Shown one piece after another: positions 33,201 to 42,330 of a stretch of DNA of 64,000 nt. Made by a program: the position numbers and the translations under genes. The stretch comes from Micromonospora pisi (GTDB lineage Bacteria; Actinomycetota; Actinomycetes; Mycobacteriales; Micromonosporaceae), in NCBI RefSeq assembly GCF_003633685.1, contig NZ_RBKT01000001.1, forward strand, positions 2,604,001 through 2,668,000, written 5' to 3'. How positions within the stretch are numbered: the stretch's first letter is position 1; each line of letters opens with the position of its first letter. The notes beneath the pieces are model-generated. The model searched no databases and was not told the DNA's origin. It was given only the letters and a program-made list of their open reading frames with translations.

Positions 33201-34472
33201 TCAGCCGTCGACCGTATGGGCGAGCGCGTCGGCCAGCCGCCAGCAGTCGTGGTACGTCGAGTAGAGCGGGACCGGCGCCGCCCGGATGACGTCCGGTTCA
33301 CGGGAGTCGGTGAGCACCCCGTGCTCGAACCGCAGTCGTCGGGCCAGTTCGGCGGCGCTGCCCTGGCCGATCCGCAGCGAGAGCTGGGCTCCGCGCCGCT
33401 GCGGGTCACGCGGGGTGAGCAGCGTCATCGGCCGGGTCGCGACGACCTCGTCGAGCACCCGCTCGGCGTACGCGGTCAGCCGGACGCTCCGTTCGCGGAG
33501 CGCGGTCATTCCGATCTTGTCGAAGAGTTCCAGGGAGGTGCGCACCGGCCCCATCGCGAGGATCGGCGGGTTGGAGACCTGCCAGGCGTCAGCGGTGGCC
33601 GGTGGCCGGATCTGCGGGGTCATCTCGAACCGGGTCGCCGGTTCGTTGCCCCACCAGCCCTCGAACCGGGGCAGCCCGTGGTCGCCGAGGTGCCGCTCAT
33701 GTACGAACGCGGCGCCGATCGCACCCGGCCCGGCGTTGAGGTACTTGTACGTGCACCAGGCGGCGAAGTCCACGTCCCAGTCGTGCAGTCGCAGCGGTAC
33801 GTTGCCGGCCGCGTGGGCGAGGTCCCAGCCGACCACCGCACCGGCTGCCCGGCCGGCCCGGGTGATCGCGGGAATGTCCATCAGCTCGCCGGTGAGGTAG
33901 TTGACCCCGCCGAGCAGCACCAGCGCGACGTTCTCCCCCTCCCGGTCGAGGTAGTCGAGCACGTCGGCGGTGCGCAGGTTCTCCTCGCCCGGGCGGGCAC
34001 GCAGCCGTACCACCACCTGGTCCGGGTCGAGCCCGTGGAAGCGCGCCTGGCTCTGCACGGCGTAGCTGTCCGAGGGGAACGCGGTGTCCTCGATGACGAT
34101 CCGGTTCCGGGCGCCGGACGGGCGGTAGAACGAGACCATCAGCAGGTGCAGGTTGACCGTGAGGGTGTTCATCACCACGGTCTCCGCCGGGAGGGCGCCG
34201 ACCAGTCGCGCGGCCGGCTCGGTGAGCAGACCGACGTACGGGGTCCAGGGGCGGGCGCCCTCGAAATGGCCCTCGATCGCCAGCCGGGCCCAGGTGTCCA
34301 ACTCCTCAAGCAGTTCCGCCCGGGTGGCCCGGGGCTGGAGACCGAGGGAGTTGCCGACCAGGTAGGCGGCCTCGGCGTACCGTCCGCCCTCGGCGGGCGG
34401 AATCAGGAACAGGTCGCGCTGGCCGGGGTCGGCGGCGTCGAGACGGTGGGCTTCTTCTTCGGAGAAGGGCAT
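33201..34472 (-). CDS. kynU: Kynureninase
   Basis: 423 residues from ATG 34472. PLP enzyme that cleaves kynurenine to anthranilate and alanine. Visible: YLVGNSLGLQPRATR start, EDTAFPSDSYAVQSQARFHG, GWDLAHAAGNVPLRLHDWDV, FAAWCTYKYLNAGPG (the PLP lysine follows TY), and GWWGNEPATRFEM with the usual tail. Lies 53 bases after kynA on the same strand, and together they convert tryptophan to kynurenine and anthranilate. The adjacent divergent AsnC/Lrp gene is the likely regulator. Confidence 0.95.
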   Translation of the reverse strand: MPFSEEEAHRLDAADPGQRDLFLIPPAEGGRYAEAAYLVGNSLGLQPRATRAELLEELDTWARLAIEGHFEGARPWTPYVGLLTEPAARLVGALPAETVVMNTLTVNLHLLMVSFYRPSGARNRIVIEDTAFPSDSYAVQSQARFHGLDPDQVVVRLRARPGEENLRTADVLDYLDREGENVALVLLGGVNYLTGELMDIPAITRAGRAAGAVVGWDLAHAAGNVPLRLHDWDVDFAAWCTYKYLNAGPGAIGAAFVHERHLGDHGLPRFEGWWGNEPATRFEMTPQIRPPATADAWQVSNPPILAMGPVRTSLELFDKIGMTALRERSVRLTAYAERVLDEVVATRPMTLLTPRDPQRRGAQLSLRIGQGSAAELARRLRFEHGVLTDSREPDVIRAAPVPLYSTYHDCWRLADALAHTVDG

Positions 34473-34525
34473 CTTCGCTTCCACTTTCGGTGTCGTTCCG
34501 GTTCCGGTCCCCACGGGTCGCCGCC

Positions 34526-35470
34526 TCACATCGAGGTACGGGCCGACCAGAGCTCGGGAAAGACCGTACGGGCCATGCTCCGTTGCAACCAGGCCACGCC
34601 GCCCGAGCCACCGGTGCCCGGCTTCGCGCCCATGGTCCGTTGGGTCGCCTTCAGGTGCTGGTAACGCCAGTCGCCGAACTGCTCGGAGATCTCGGAGAGC
34701 GCCTCGCCGAGTGGACGCAGCTGGTTGTCCGGGCCGGTGTCGGAGTAGATCTCGACCCAGCAGCGCTCCACCTCGGGGCTCGGCTCGGCCGGCTCGGTGA
34801 GGTCCCGGTCGAGCAGCGTCGTGGGGATGTCGAAGCCACGGCGGGCGAGCAGCCGGAACACCTCGTCCCAGAGGCTCGGCGCGTGCAGGGCGTCGAGCAG
34901 GGCGTCGTACACGGCTGGTTGCCGGCGGAACGGACGGATCAGCGAGGGGGTCTTCAGCCCGAGCAGGAACTCGAGCTGGCGGTACATGGCCGACTGGAAG
35001 CCGGAACCCTCGCCGAGCAGGTCGCGGAACTTGTTGAAGTCGGCCGGGGTCATCCAGCGCAGACCCCGCCAGGCCGCGTTCAGCCCTTCCAGGTGCAGTG
35101 CGGCGCGGCGCAGCGGACCGAGCGCTGCCCAGACGTCGTCCTCACCGAGCCGCTGACGCGCCTGCCGCAGTTCGAAGCAGGTGAGCCCGAAGTACAGCTC
35201 CATGATCTGACTGACCATCAGGAACGACATCTCGCCCGGGTCCTTGCTCAGCGTCTGCTGCAACGTGTGCAGAGTGCTGGCGTGCACGTACGCGTCGTAC
35301 GGCGTCCGGTCCGCGAACTCCAGCGTCGGCTCGCCCTGGTTCGCCTCCGCTCGAGCGGTGCGCTCGTCCGCGGTGACCGGCCGGATACCGGCCCCGTTCC
35401 GCCCCGTCGCACCGACCGGGTCGCGCCCACCGGTGGCCGCGATCACCGACCCATGCTGCCCGTGCTCCAT
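34526..35470 (-). CDS. kynA: Tryptophan 2,3-dioxygenase-like protein
   Basis: 314 residues. Heme-dependent TDO fold: PYDAYVHASTLHTLQ, ELYFGLTCFELRQAR, DFNKFRDLLGEGSGFQSAMYRQLEFLLG and the proximal-histidine region WRYQHLKATQRTMG. The distal position, HQ in canonical TDO (V-H-Q), is SQ here (MVSQIMEL), so the active-site base is a serine. The 30-residue N-terminal tail is low complexity. Context (kynU, AsnC regulator) supports tryptophan oxidation, but because of the changed distal site the substrate could also be a modified indole. Confidence 0.82.
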   Translation of the reverse strand: MEHGQHGSVIAATGGRDPVGATGRNGAGIRPVTADERTARAEANQGEPTLEFADRTPYDAYVHASTLHTLQQTLSKDPGEMSFLMVSQIMELYFGLTCFELRQARQRLGEDDVWAALGPLRRAALHLEGLNAAWRGLRWMTPADFNKFRDLLGEGSGFQSAMYRQLEFLLGLKTPSLIRPFRRQPAVYDALLDALHAPSLWDEVFRLLARRGFDIPTTLLDRDLTEPAEPSPEVERCWVEIYSDTGPDNQLRPLGEALSEISEQFGDWRYQHLKATQRTMGAKPGTGGSGGVAWLQRSMARTVFPELWSARTSM

Positions 35471-35616
35471 CCGCCTGTCCCCTTCCGTTACCGCCGTAGC
35501 GTCATGATCTCGCTCTCAGGCCGCGCCGAGGAATGCCGAAGCAACGGCATACTTGCGTCCTGACCTGCTGATCAGCGGCTATTTTCGGGAAACACCTCAC
35601 GAAGGGAAGGTGCGGC

Positions 35617-36078
35617 GTGGACGGCATGGACTGGGCGCTGCTACGCGAGCTACAGGCCGACGCCCGGCTCTCCTTCAACGAGCTCTCCCGCCGGGTCCAC
35701 CTCTCACCACCCGCCGTCGCCGAACGGGTCCGCCGGCTGGAGGAGGCCGGGGTGGTCACCGGCTACCACGCCCACGTGGACCTGACCCGGGCGGGACGGA
35801 CCGTGGTGGCTCTGATCCGGATGTCCTGCTACGGCCCGCACTGCATCCTGCGCGACCCCTCGGTCGCCGACTGGCCGGAAGTGCTGGAGATACACCGGAT
35901 CACCGGGGACGCGTGCAGTGTGCTCAAGGTCGCCGCCGGGTCGATCGACGCGTTCGAGGAGGTAATCGACCGCCTCGCCCCGTACGGGCAGCCCTCCAGC
36001 ACGATGGTGCTCTCGTCCCCGCTGGAATGGCACCCGGTCACCCCCCTACCGGCGGCACCGGGCCCGGTCAGCCCCTGA
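35617..36078 (+). CDS. AsnC/Lrp-family regulator of the kynurenine genes
   Basis: 153 residues, GTG start at 35617 (GAAGG upstream). N-terminal helix-turn-helix: MDWALLRELQADARLSFNELSRRVHLSPPAVAERVRRLEEAGVVTG; C-terminal RAM domain senses an amino acid or derivative. Divergent from kynA with a 146-base shared region containing GCAA...TTGC half-sites (35541-35556), consistent with control of kynA-kynU. Ligand unknown, likely tryptophan or kynurenine. Confidence 0.88.
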   Translation: MDGMDWALLRELQADARLSFNELSRRVHLSPPAVAERVRRLEEAGVVTGYHAHVDLTRAGRTVVALIRMSCYGPHCILRDPSVADWPEVLEIHRITGDACSVLKVAAGSIDAFEEVIDRLAPYGQPSSTMVLSSPLEWHPVTPLPAAPGPVSP

Positions 36079-36219
36079 GCCGCGCCCCCGGACGGTCGTC
36101 GGCCACGCCGACCGACGAGCGGCTTGGCGATCCGGCGTGATTCGCGGGTCCGGGTGGGAACACCTCCCTCGACGCGAGTAACCGCGCGAAGCCGGCCGGA
36201 GGGCCGGAAGGGGGAGGTC

Positions 36220-36741
36220 ATGCGGGGTCGAACGGCAGTCCGTCGGGCAATCGTCTCGGCGGCCGGTGTGGTCGCCCTGGGCGCGCCAGCGGCGCCCGTG
36301 GCAGCGGCACCGACGCCGACGCAGTCATCCAACGCGTTCGTCGAGGTCACCCCGAATACCGCCCAGGCGGGCAGTCGGGTGAACATCCGGGCAAGTTGCG
36401 ACCAGGCGAACAACAACCAGGCGACGGTCGAGTCGCAGGCGTTCAACCGGGTCGTCGTGCGACCGAACAACGGCTTCCTGACCGGGGCCGTGACCATTCC
36501 GGGCAACCGGGCGCCGGGCACCTTCGACGTCAACCTGACCTGCCCGAACGGCAACACCGCGCACACCACCCTGACCGTGGTCAACATGAGTAAGCCGACC
36601 CAGGGCCCGGCCACCGGCGGTGGCGGCACGGCGGGCGGCTTCGGCGGCCCGATGGTGCTCGTCGGTGGCCTCGCCGTGGTCGTGCTCGGCGGTGGGCTCT
36701 GGCTGATGAGCGCGCGTCGCCGGCCCGAGACGCGACTCTGA
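36220..36741 (+). CDS. Membrane-anchored surface protein, possible sortase partner
   Basis: 173 residues, ATG with GGGGGAGG upstream. A signal peptide (RAIVSAAGVVALGAPAAPVAAAA) is followed by an Ig-like beta domain (VEVTPNTAQAGSRVNIRASC ... DVNLTCPNGNTAHTTLTVVN, two cysteines that could pair), a Gly-rich linker and a C-terminal helix (PMVLVGGLAVVVLGGGLWLM) with a basic tail (SARRRPE). This is the layout of surface proteins, though no LPxTG-type motif is seen. The sortase starts 14 bases after its stop, so they are probably one operon. Confidence 0.72.
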   Translation: MRGRTAVRRAIVSAAGVVALGAPAAPVAAAPTPTQSSNAFVEVTPNTAQAGSRVNIRASCDQANNNQATVESQAFNRVVVRPNNGFLTGAVTIPGNRAPGTFDVNLTCPNGNTAHTTLTVVNMSKPTQGPATGGGGTAGGFGGPMVLVGGLAVVVLGGGLWLMSARRRPETRL

Positions 36742-36754
36742 GCCGGCCGAGCCG

Positions 36755-37603
36755 ATGGCCGGTCGCCTCGCTCCGGTCCGGGCGGCGCAGAGCCGGGCCT
36801 GGCGCCTGCTCTCCCGGCTCGCCGCGGAGGCGTCGGCGGCGAGCATCGTCACCCCGGACACCGCCGACCGCACCGCTCCCGGCACGCTGCGTGCCGGTCC
36901 GGCCCGCCCCGGTACGGGGCGGGCGGTCGGCACCGCCCGCCCACCCGGCTACCGGGTCGCGCCACCGCGTGTGCGCCGGGTCCGCCAGCCGGCGCGCCGT
37001 CCTGGTCCGGTGCCCATCATCATCGTGCTGATGGGACTGATCATCACCGGTTTCGGCGTCCAGTACGTGACCGGGACGAACTTCCTGCCGGGGTTCAGCT
37101 CGGGCAGCCAGCCGCCACCCCGCAAGTTTCCGGTGATGGAGCAGAGCCCGCCGACCGCGATCGCGATCGACTCGCTCGACGTCCGGGCCCGGGTGCACCG
37201 GGTCGGGATCGCTCCGGACGGCTCGATCGCCGTACCGCCGCCCGACCGCTACCAGGAGGCCGGCTGGTACGACCAGAGCCCGACCCCGGGCCAGTACGGC
37301 CCGGCCGTGATCGTCGGCCACGTCGACACCCGGACCGGACCGGCGGTCTTCCACGACCTGGCGAAGGTCCGGCCCGGCGCCGAGATCGAGGTCACCCGGA
37401 CGGACCGTTCGGTGGCCGTTTTCAAGGTCAATTCGGTCCGGCGTTACGACAAGTCGCAGTTGCCGACCGAGGAGGTCTTCGACGACTTCAACCGGCCCGG
37501 TCTGCGGCTCATCACCTGCGGTGGCCGCTGGGTCGGCGGCACCACCGGGTACGCGGACAACGTGGTGGTCTTCGCCTCGCTGGTCTCCGCCCGCCCGGCA
37601 TGA
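36755..37603 (+). CDS. Class F sortase
   Basis: 282 residues. Long cytoplasmic N-terminus, a single membrane helix (VPIIIVLMGLIITGFGVQYVTG) and then the sortase domain: IAIDSLDVRARVHRVGI, VIVGHVDT (catalytic His), and RLITCGGRW (catalytic Cys, with the following Arg in the GGR turn). Class F enzymes are typical of actinobacteria with an unknown sorting signal. The 14-base gap to the upstream gene makes that protein a candidate substrate. ATG 36755 with moderate binding site. Confidence 0.9.
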   Translation: MAGRLAPVRAAQSRAWRLLSRLAAEASAASIVTPDTADRTAPGTLRAGPARPGTGRAVGTARPPGYRVAPPRVRRVRQPARRPGPVPIIIVLMGLIITGFGVQYVTGTNFLPGFSSGSQPPPRKFPVMEQSPPTAIAIDSLDVRARVHRVGIAPDGSIAVPPPDRYQEAGWYDQSPTPGQYGPAVIVGHVDTRTGPAVFHDLAKVRPGAEIEVTRTDRSVAVFKVNSVRRYDKSQLPTEEVFDDFNRPGLRLITCGGRWVGGTTGYADNVVVFASLVSARPA

Positions 37604-37635
37604 CCCCGCTCGCCCGGGTCAGGCGTCGGCGCGTG

Positions 37636-37680
37636 GTCAGGGTGGCGTGGCGGGTCAGGGTGGCGTGGCGGGTCAGGCGG
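37636..37680. repeat. Short tandem repeat between the sortase and HNH genes
   Basis: 18-bp unit GTCAGGGTGGCGTGGCGG in two perfect copies (37636-37653, 37654-37671) followed by a partial third. It sits in the convergent gap of the sortase and HNH genes and slightly overlaps the latter's stop region. Confidence 0.7.
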
Positions 37681-38209
37681 CGGCCTCGGCGTCCCGGAGG
37701 TCGAGCCAGTCTGCCCAACGCGGGTCGGGTGCCCGGTGACCGAGCACCCGCCAGGCTGTTCCCTTCGGCGGGGCCGGTAGCGCGTGCAGCCGCCAGCCCA
37801 TCTCGGCCGGGGTCTTGTCACCCTTGCTGTGGTTGCACCTGGCGCACGCCGCGACGACGTTCTCCCAGGCGTGTCGACCGCCACGGCTGCGCGGGAAGAC
37901 ATGGTCGATGGTCTCGGCGGGGCCCCGGCAGTAGGCGCACCGCCAGCTGTCCCGGGCGAAGATCGCCCGTCGGGAGAGACCTACATGGCTGCGGTACGGC
38001 ACCCGGACGAAGCGCGTCAGGCGTACCACCGAGGGAACCGGCAGCGAGTTGCGGGCGCTGTGCAGCATCCCCTCGCCGTCGGCGACACAGACTGCTTTGG
38101 CCGAGAGCACGAGAATCGCTGCTCGACGCACCGAGACGACACACAGCGGCTCATACGTCGCATTGAGCACCAACGAGCCGGAGCCCACCGTGGGTCGTAT
38201 GTCAGGCAT
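37673..38209 (-). CDS. HNH endonuclease (Rv2469c type)
   Basis: 178 residues from ATG 38209 (GGGAGGG upstream). HNH core: SWRCAYCRGPAETIDHVFPRSRGGRHAWENVVAACARCNHSKGDKTP, with two CxxC zinc pairs and the catalytic IDHVFPRSRGG. The N-terminal VLNATYEPLCVVSVRRAAIL is the signature of this actinobacterial group, a stand-alone type that does not resemble restriction or group II intron proteins. Present at the same place as in mycobacterial genomes. Confidence 0.9.
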   Translation of the reverse strand: MPDIRPTVGSGSLVLNATYEPLCVVSVRRAAILVLSAKAVCVADGEGMLHSARNSLPVPSVVRLTRFVRVPYRSHVGLSRRAIFARDSWRCAYCRGPAETIDHVFPRSRGGRHAWENVVAACARCNHSKGDKTPAEMGWRLHALPAPPKGTAWRVLGHRAPDPRWADWLDLRDAEAAA

Positions 38210-38530
38210 CGCGATCACCCTCCCGGTTGTGTCTTGCTCCACCCCTGTCATCTGCCTGTGCCGACCGACGGCGCGGTTCGCTACCGACCGCGGCCGACGC
38301 CGGCAGATCACCGGCGTCCGTGCGCCAATAGTCCCCGATAGGACCCCCGATTGCACGCACTAATCCGGGGTCCCTCATGAAGCTTTTGTGTCGCGTGGCA
38401 CGATGACCGGTTCCGTCCGGTTAACCCGGCGGCATCCGCCGGTTCCCGGCCGTTCGCACCGGCGGGAGTGAGCCCACCTTGCGGCGGGGCGCCCGACGGC
38501 GACGCTCACCCGTGAGGTACTAAGGCACTC
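38210..38530. other. Intergenic region between HNH and mscS genes
   Basis: 321 bases between divergent genes. Holds a hairpin (GGACCCC at 38341-38347 with GGGGTCC at 38367-38373, with a further GATT/AATC stem) and a smaller stem near 38467-38509, probably part of the leader of the channel gene. I see no ORF with good codon bias, no tRNA and no known riboswitch. Confidence 0.5.
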
Positions 38531-39592
38531 GTGAATCTCGTGTTGCCGTACGCCGTACCCTCCCCCAGTCCGAGCAGCCCCGGTCCGAGCAGCCCCAGCC
38601 CGGCCTGCCTGGACAGCTACGCCTGCGACCTGCTGTGGAAGTGGACCGACACTCCGTGGTTGGCGGAGGGCAGCTACTACCTCCTGATCAAGCCGCTGCG
38701 GATCATCGCGATCGTCCTGATCGCCATGCTGACCCGGTACCTGCTGCACCGGACCATCAAGCGACTGGTGGGCGCGACCGCGGAGGGGTCGGTGCCGACC
38801 ATCCTCAAGCCGCTGCGGGAGCGGATTCCCACCGCGCACGTCGACCCGGCGATGGTCGTGCCGGAGCGCCGTCGACAGCGCGCCGAAGCGATCGGTTCGG
38901 TGCTGCGCAGCCTGGTCACGGCGGTGGTCTTCGGGATCGCCGTACTGCTGGTGCTGAGCGAACTGAGCTTCGACCTGGCGCCGCTGCTGGCGAGCGCCGG
39001 AATCGCCGGCGTGGCCCTGGGCTTCGGCGCGCAGACACTGGTCAAGGACCTGATCGCCGGGTTGTTCATGCTCCTCGAAGACCAGTACGGGGTGGGCGAC
39101 ACCGTCGACCTCGGTGAGGCCACCGGCATCGTGGAGGCGGTCGGCCTGCGGATCACCACGATCCGGGACGGGCGCGGGGTGCTCTGGTACATCCGCAACG
39201 GCGAGATCGTCCGGGTGGGGAACAAGAGCCAGGGCTGGGCCCTGGTCATCGTCGACCTGCCGATCGGCTTCGCCGGTACGGAGGAGGCGACCGCGGTGCT
39301 GCGTACGGCGGCGGCGTCGGTGGCGGTGGACCCGGAGCTGTCACCGGAGATCGTCGAGGAGCCGGAGGTGCTCGGAGTCGAGCAGATCACCGTGGACGGC
39401 GCGGTGATCCGTACGGTGGTCAAGACGACGTCGGACGGACAACTGGCGGTGGGGCGGGAACTGCGCCGCCGGCTCGCCGAGGCGTTGGAGAACTCCGGCA
39501 TCACCGCGCAGATCGCCGCGTCGCGGATGTATCTCCGCCCCCCGACGCCCGGGACGGGCGGCACCGAGACGGGTCAGGGCGGGGCCACCTGA
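38531..39592 (+). CDS. Mechanosensitive ion channel (MscS family)
   Basis: 353 residues, GTG start 38531. Ser/Pro-rich N-terminus (PSPSPSSPGPSSPSPA), hydrophobic helices TM1 (IIAIVLIAMLTRYLL) and TM2 (VVFGIAVLLVLSELSF), and the pore helix TM3 with the Gly/Ala pattern LLASAGIAGVALGFGAQTLVKDLIAGLFMLLEDQYGVGD, the MscS signature. The cytoplasmic domain follows. Opens with membrane tension to release solutes. Confidence 0.9.
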   Translation: MNLVLPYAVPSPSPSSPGPSSPSPACLDSYACDLLWKWTDTPWLAEGSYYLLIKPLRIIAIVLIAMLTRYLLHRTIKRLVGATAEGSVPTILKPLRERIPTAHVDPAMVVPERRRQRAEAIGSVLRSLVTAVVFGIAVLLVLSELSFDLAPLLASAGIAGVALGFGAQTLVKDLIAGLFMLLEDQYGVGDTVDLGEATGIVEAVGLRITTIRDGRGVLWYIRNGEIVRVGNKSQGWALVIVDLPIGFAGTEEATAVLRTAAASVAVDPELSPEIVEEPEVLGVEQITVDGAVIRTVVKTTSDGQLAVGRELRRRLAEALENSGITAQIAASRMYLRPPTPGTGGTETGQGGAT

Positions 39593-39852
39593 CCGAGGGT
39601 GGGTGGGGCCGTCGGAACGGTTCGCGGGATCAAGGGGTCGCGAACCACATGGCCGGTCAGGTATCGTCCGTTCGTTCAGTCATTGGTGCGACGATCTACC
39701 CATTCACACTAGCCAAATGTCTGACGATCGGGCAGAATCCGGGACAAGCTCCTCTCGGAGCGTGACGAAGTCTTCGCTGCCCCCAACGTCTGACAACGTT
39801 TCCCGACGGCTCCATCCTGAGTGGTCAGCGGTCGAGAACGATGGAGGCCCCC

Positions 39853-41235
39853 GTGTCCGAGGCGACACGAACGCCCGAAGGGCCGGCTACCTTCCGCGAG
39901 GTGTTCGCGCAGCCGGAGTTCCGGGCGCTCTACACGGCCAACGCGTTCTCCTGGCTCGGTGACTACCTGGCGCGAGCCGCCGTCACCGTACTGGTGTTCC
40001 AGGAGAGCAAGTCGGTCGCGCTCTCGGCCGCCGCCTTCGCGGTCAGCTTCCTACCGTGGCTCGTCGGCGGCCCGCTGCTCGCCGCGGTGGCGGAGCGCCA
40101 CCCGTACCGGAACGTGATGGTCATCTGTGACCTCGCCCGGATGGTGCTGATCGGCCTCATCGCCATCCCCGGCCTACCGGTGCCGGTCATCCTGGCGTTG
40201 CTCTTCGGTGTCACTCTGGCCAATCCACCCAGCCAGGCGGCCCGATCCGCGCTGCTCCCGATGCTGCTCACCGGCGACCGCCTGGTGGTCGGCCTGGCGG
40301 TCAACACCAGCACCGGGCAGGCCGCCCAGATCGCCGGGTACGTGCTCGGCGCCTCGGTCGCCACACTGAACCCGACCACCGCGCTGCTGATCAACACCGG
40401 CACCTTCGCGCTCTCCGCGACGCTGATCCGGTTCGGCATCCGCCCGCGGGCGGCGGCGATGACCGAGGAACACCGCAGCCACCTGCTCCGCGAGACGGCC
40501 GAGGGTTTCAAGCTGGTCTTCGGCACCCCGGTGCTGCGATCCATCGCCGTCATCGTCTTCGCCTCGATGCTCTTCGCCATCGTGCCCGAGGGCCTCGCCG
40601 CCGGGTGGGCGGCGAAGTTCGCCGACGTGTCCGACCCTGATCACCCCGGCGCCGGACTGACCCAGGCGATGATCATGATCGCCAGCCCGGTCGGCTTCAT
40701 CCTCGGCGGTCTCACCATCGGGCGTGGGCTGCGTCCGGACGTACGACGGGCCATGATCCGGCCGTTCGCGGTACTGGCCCCGCTCGCCCTGGTGCCGGCC
40801 CTGCTCAACCCGACCCCACCGGTGGTCGCCCTGATGGCGGTGATCAGCGGCTTCGCGGTGGCCGGCCTGCTGCCGGTCGCGAACGGCCTCTTCGTGCAGG
40901 CCCTGCCGCCGGGCTTCCGGGCCCGCGCGTTCGGGGTGATGAGCAGCGGGATGCAGGTGCTCCAGGGCGCCGCCGTGCTGATCACGGGGGTCCTCGCCAG
41001 CCGGTTCAACATCCCCACCGTGGTGGGCCTCTGGAGCATCGGCGGAGTGCTGTTGATGCTGGTCGTCTCGACCCAGTGGCCGAGTACGGCGGACTTCAAC
41101 GCGGCGATCGCGAACGCCTCCCGGCAGACCCGGATGGGTGCCGAGGTACGCCCGGCGCAGCGCTCGGCGGAGGAGTCGATCGACGACCGGGCGCCGGGCT
41201 CACCGAGCCCGCAGGGTGGCGTCAGCACTTTGTGA
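39853..41235 (+). CDS. MFS transporter
   Basis: 460 residues from GTG 39853: ATG 39841 is in frame but forms part of the GGAGG ribosome binding site of the GTG. Twelve hydrophobic segments in the MFS pattern, including FREVFAQPEFRALYTANAFS, LADYL...PWLVGGPLLAAVAERHPYRNVM (motif A-like) and GFRARAFGVMSSGMQVLQGAAVL. This is the type seen in actinobacterial drug- or siderophore-export proteins of the DHA-like MFS group; substrate unknown. Followed by glbO 57 bases later. Confidence 0.88.
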   Translation: MSEATRTPEGPATFREVFAQPEFRALYTANAFSWLGDYLARAAVTVLVFQESKSVALSAAAFAVSFLPWLVGGPLLAAVAERHPYRNVMVICDLARMVLIGLIAIPGLPVPVILALLFGVTLANPPSQAARSALLPMLLTGDRLVVGLAVNTSTGQAAQIAGYVLGASVATLNPTTALLINTGTFALSATLIRFGIRPRAAAMTEEHRSHLLRETAEGFKLVFGTPVLRSIAVIVFASMLFAIVPEGLAAGWAAKFADVSDPDHPGAGLTQAMIMIASPVGFILGGLTIGRGLRPDVRRAMIRPFAVLAPLALVPALLNPTPPVVALMAVISGFAVAGLLPVANGLFVQALPPGFRARAFGVMSSGMQVLQGAAVLITGVLASRFNIPTVVGLWSIGGVLLMLVVSTQWPSTADFNAAIANASRQTRMGAEVRPAQRSAEESIDDRAPGSPSPQGGVSTL

Positions 41236-41292
41236 TCAAGGCCGCCCCGACCGCGTCCCAACCGATCGATCCAGACCTGGCAGGATGGAAGT

Positions 41293-41733
41293 GTGACGTC
41301 TCCAGCTGAGGGCGATCCGACGCGGACGCCGACCACCCTGTTCGAGGCGATCGGCGGTGAACCGACCTTCCGCAAGCTGGTCGACGAGTTCTACGTCGGC
41401 GTCGCCAGCGATCCGTTGCTCCGCCCGCTCTACCCCGAGCAGGATCTCCGCCCGGCGGCGGACCGGATGACGCTCTTCCTGATGCAGTACTGGGGCGGTC
41501 CGAACACCTACTCGGAGCAGCGCGGCCACCCGCGACTGCGGATGCGGCACGCTCCGTTCCGGGTCGGGCCGGCCGAGCGGGACGCCTGGCTGCGGCAGAT
41601 GCGCCGGGCCGTGGAGAGCCTGGACCTGCCGAAGGAGTACGAGGAGACGCTCTGGGACTACCTGGAGCGGGCCGCGTACTTCATGGTGAACACGGATGAG
41701 GGCGATGTGACGCCCCCGCCCCGACTCGGCTGA
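41293..41733 (+). CDS. glbO: Group II truncated haemoglobin
   Basis: 146 residues, GTG start 41293. TrHbO type: LFEAIGGEPTFRKLVDEFYVGVASDPLLRPLYPEQDL (B10 Tyr in EFY, E-helix Tyr likely), MQYWGGPNTYSEQRGHPRLRMRHAPF (proximal His in RHAPF) and RDAWLRQM (G8 Trp). Heme protein that binds O2 and protects against NO and oxidants. Same order as in mycobacteria (near HNH and ettA). Confidence 0.94.
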   Translation: MTSPAEGDPTRTPTTLFEAIGGEPTFRKLVDEFYVGVASDPLLRPLYPEQDLRPAADRMTLFLMQYWGGPNTYSEQRGHPRLRMRHAPFRVGPAERDAWLRQMRRAVESLDLPKEYEETLWDYLERAAYFMVNTDEGDVTPPPRLG

Positions 41734-41784
41734 GCTGACGGTCGTCGTCCACCCGTGGGCGTCTGAGGATCCGCGAGCGATGCG

Positions 41785-42330
41785 TCAGAGCAGGGCACCC
41801 TCGTCGTGCAGCCAGTCGACGAAGGTGGTCGCCATCGCGGCGCCGCAGTCGAGCACCTCGACCACCAGTGCGTCGTGCGCACCGGACCGCATCGGCACCT
41901 GCATCTCGGCGTAGATCGGCAGTTGGCCGCGTTCGGTCGGGTCGCCGACGTACGCCTTGGCGAAGCGCTGCGCGTGGTTCCACTCGTTGACCACCCGGTA
42001 GGCCCGGTCGGCCCAGTCCGGCGGCACGGTCGAGTACGGCCGGGCGCGCATGACCAGGATCTCGTCCTCCGGCCCTTCCAGCGAGAAGAGCACGGCGTGC
42101 CGCTCCCACATCGCCAGCAGGCTGCCGTCGCCGTCGGCGAGGTAGCGGACGTCGAGTAGGTCGAGGGCCTCACCGAGCCGGCGCAGGGTCACCGGTGCGA
42201 CCGTTGCCGGCGCGGCGGTGGCTGGTACGACGGCCGTGTGCCGTTCGTTTGTCGCGGGCGATTCCGACGGATCACAGTCGTGCTCCGGTTCACGTGGCGC
42301 GGGCGGTCCGACCCGCACGGCCTCGTCCAC
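41785..42330 (-). CDS. YbjN domain-containing protein
   Basis: 181 residues from GTG 42330 (AGGA at the right distance; ATG 42402 has none). The YbjN part is LRRLGEALDLLDVRYLADGDGSLLAMWERHAVLFSLEGPE, then the conserved WNHAQRFAKAYVGDP turn and LVVEVLDCGAAMATTFVDWLHDE. N-terminal 50 residues are Pro/Thr-rich. YbjN proteins are thought to be chaperone-like or regulatory; their exact role is unsettled. Convergent with glbO, 52 bases apart. Confidence 0.82.
   Translation of the reverse strand: MDEAVRVGPPAPREPEHDCDPSESPATNERHTAVVPATAAPATVAPVTLRRLGEALDLLDVRYLADGDGSLLAMWERHAVLFSLEGPEDEILVMRARPYSTVPPDWADRAYRVVNEWNHAQRFAKAYVGDPTERGQLPIYAEMQVPMRSGAHDALVVEVLDCGAAMATTFVDWLHDEGALL

Noticed and set aside
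39841-39852. ATG 39841 as MFS start
   Set aside because: That ATG overlaps the GGAGG that serves GTG 39853, the more likely start.
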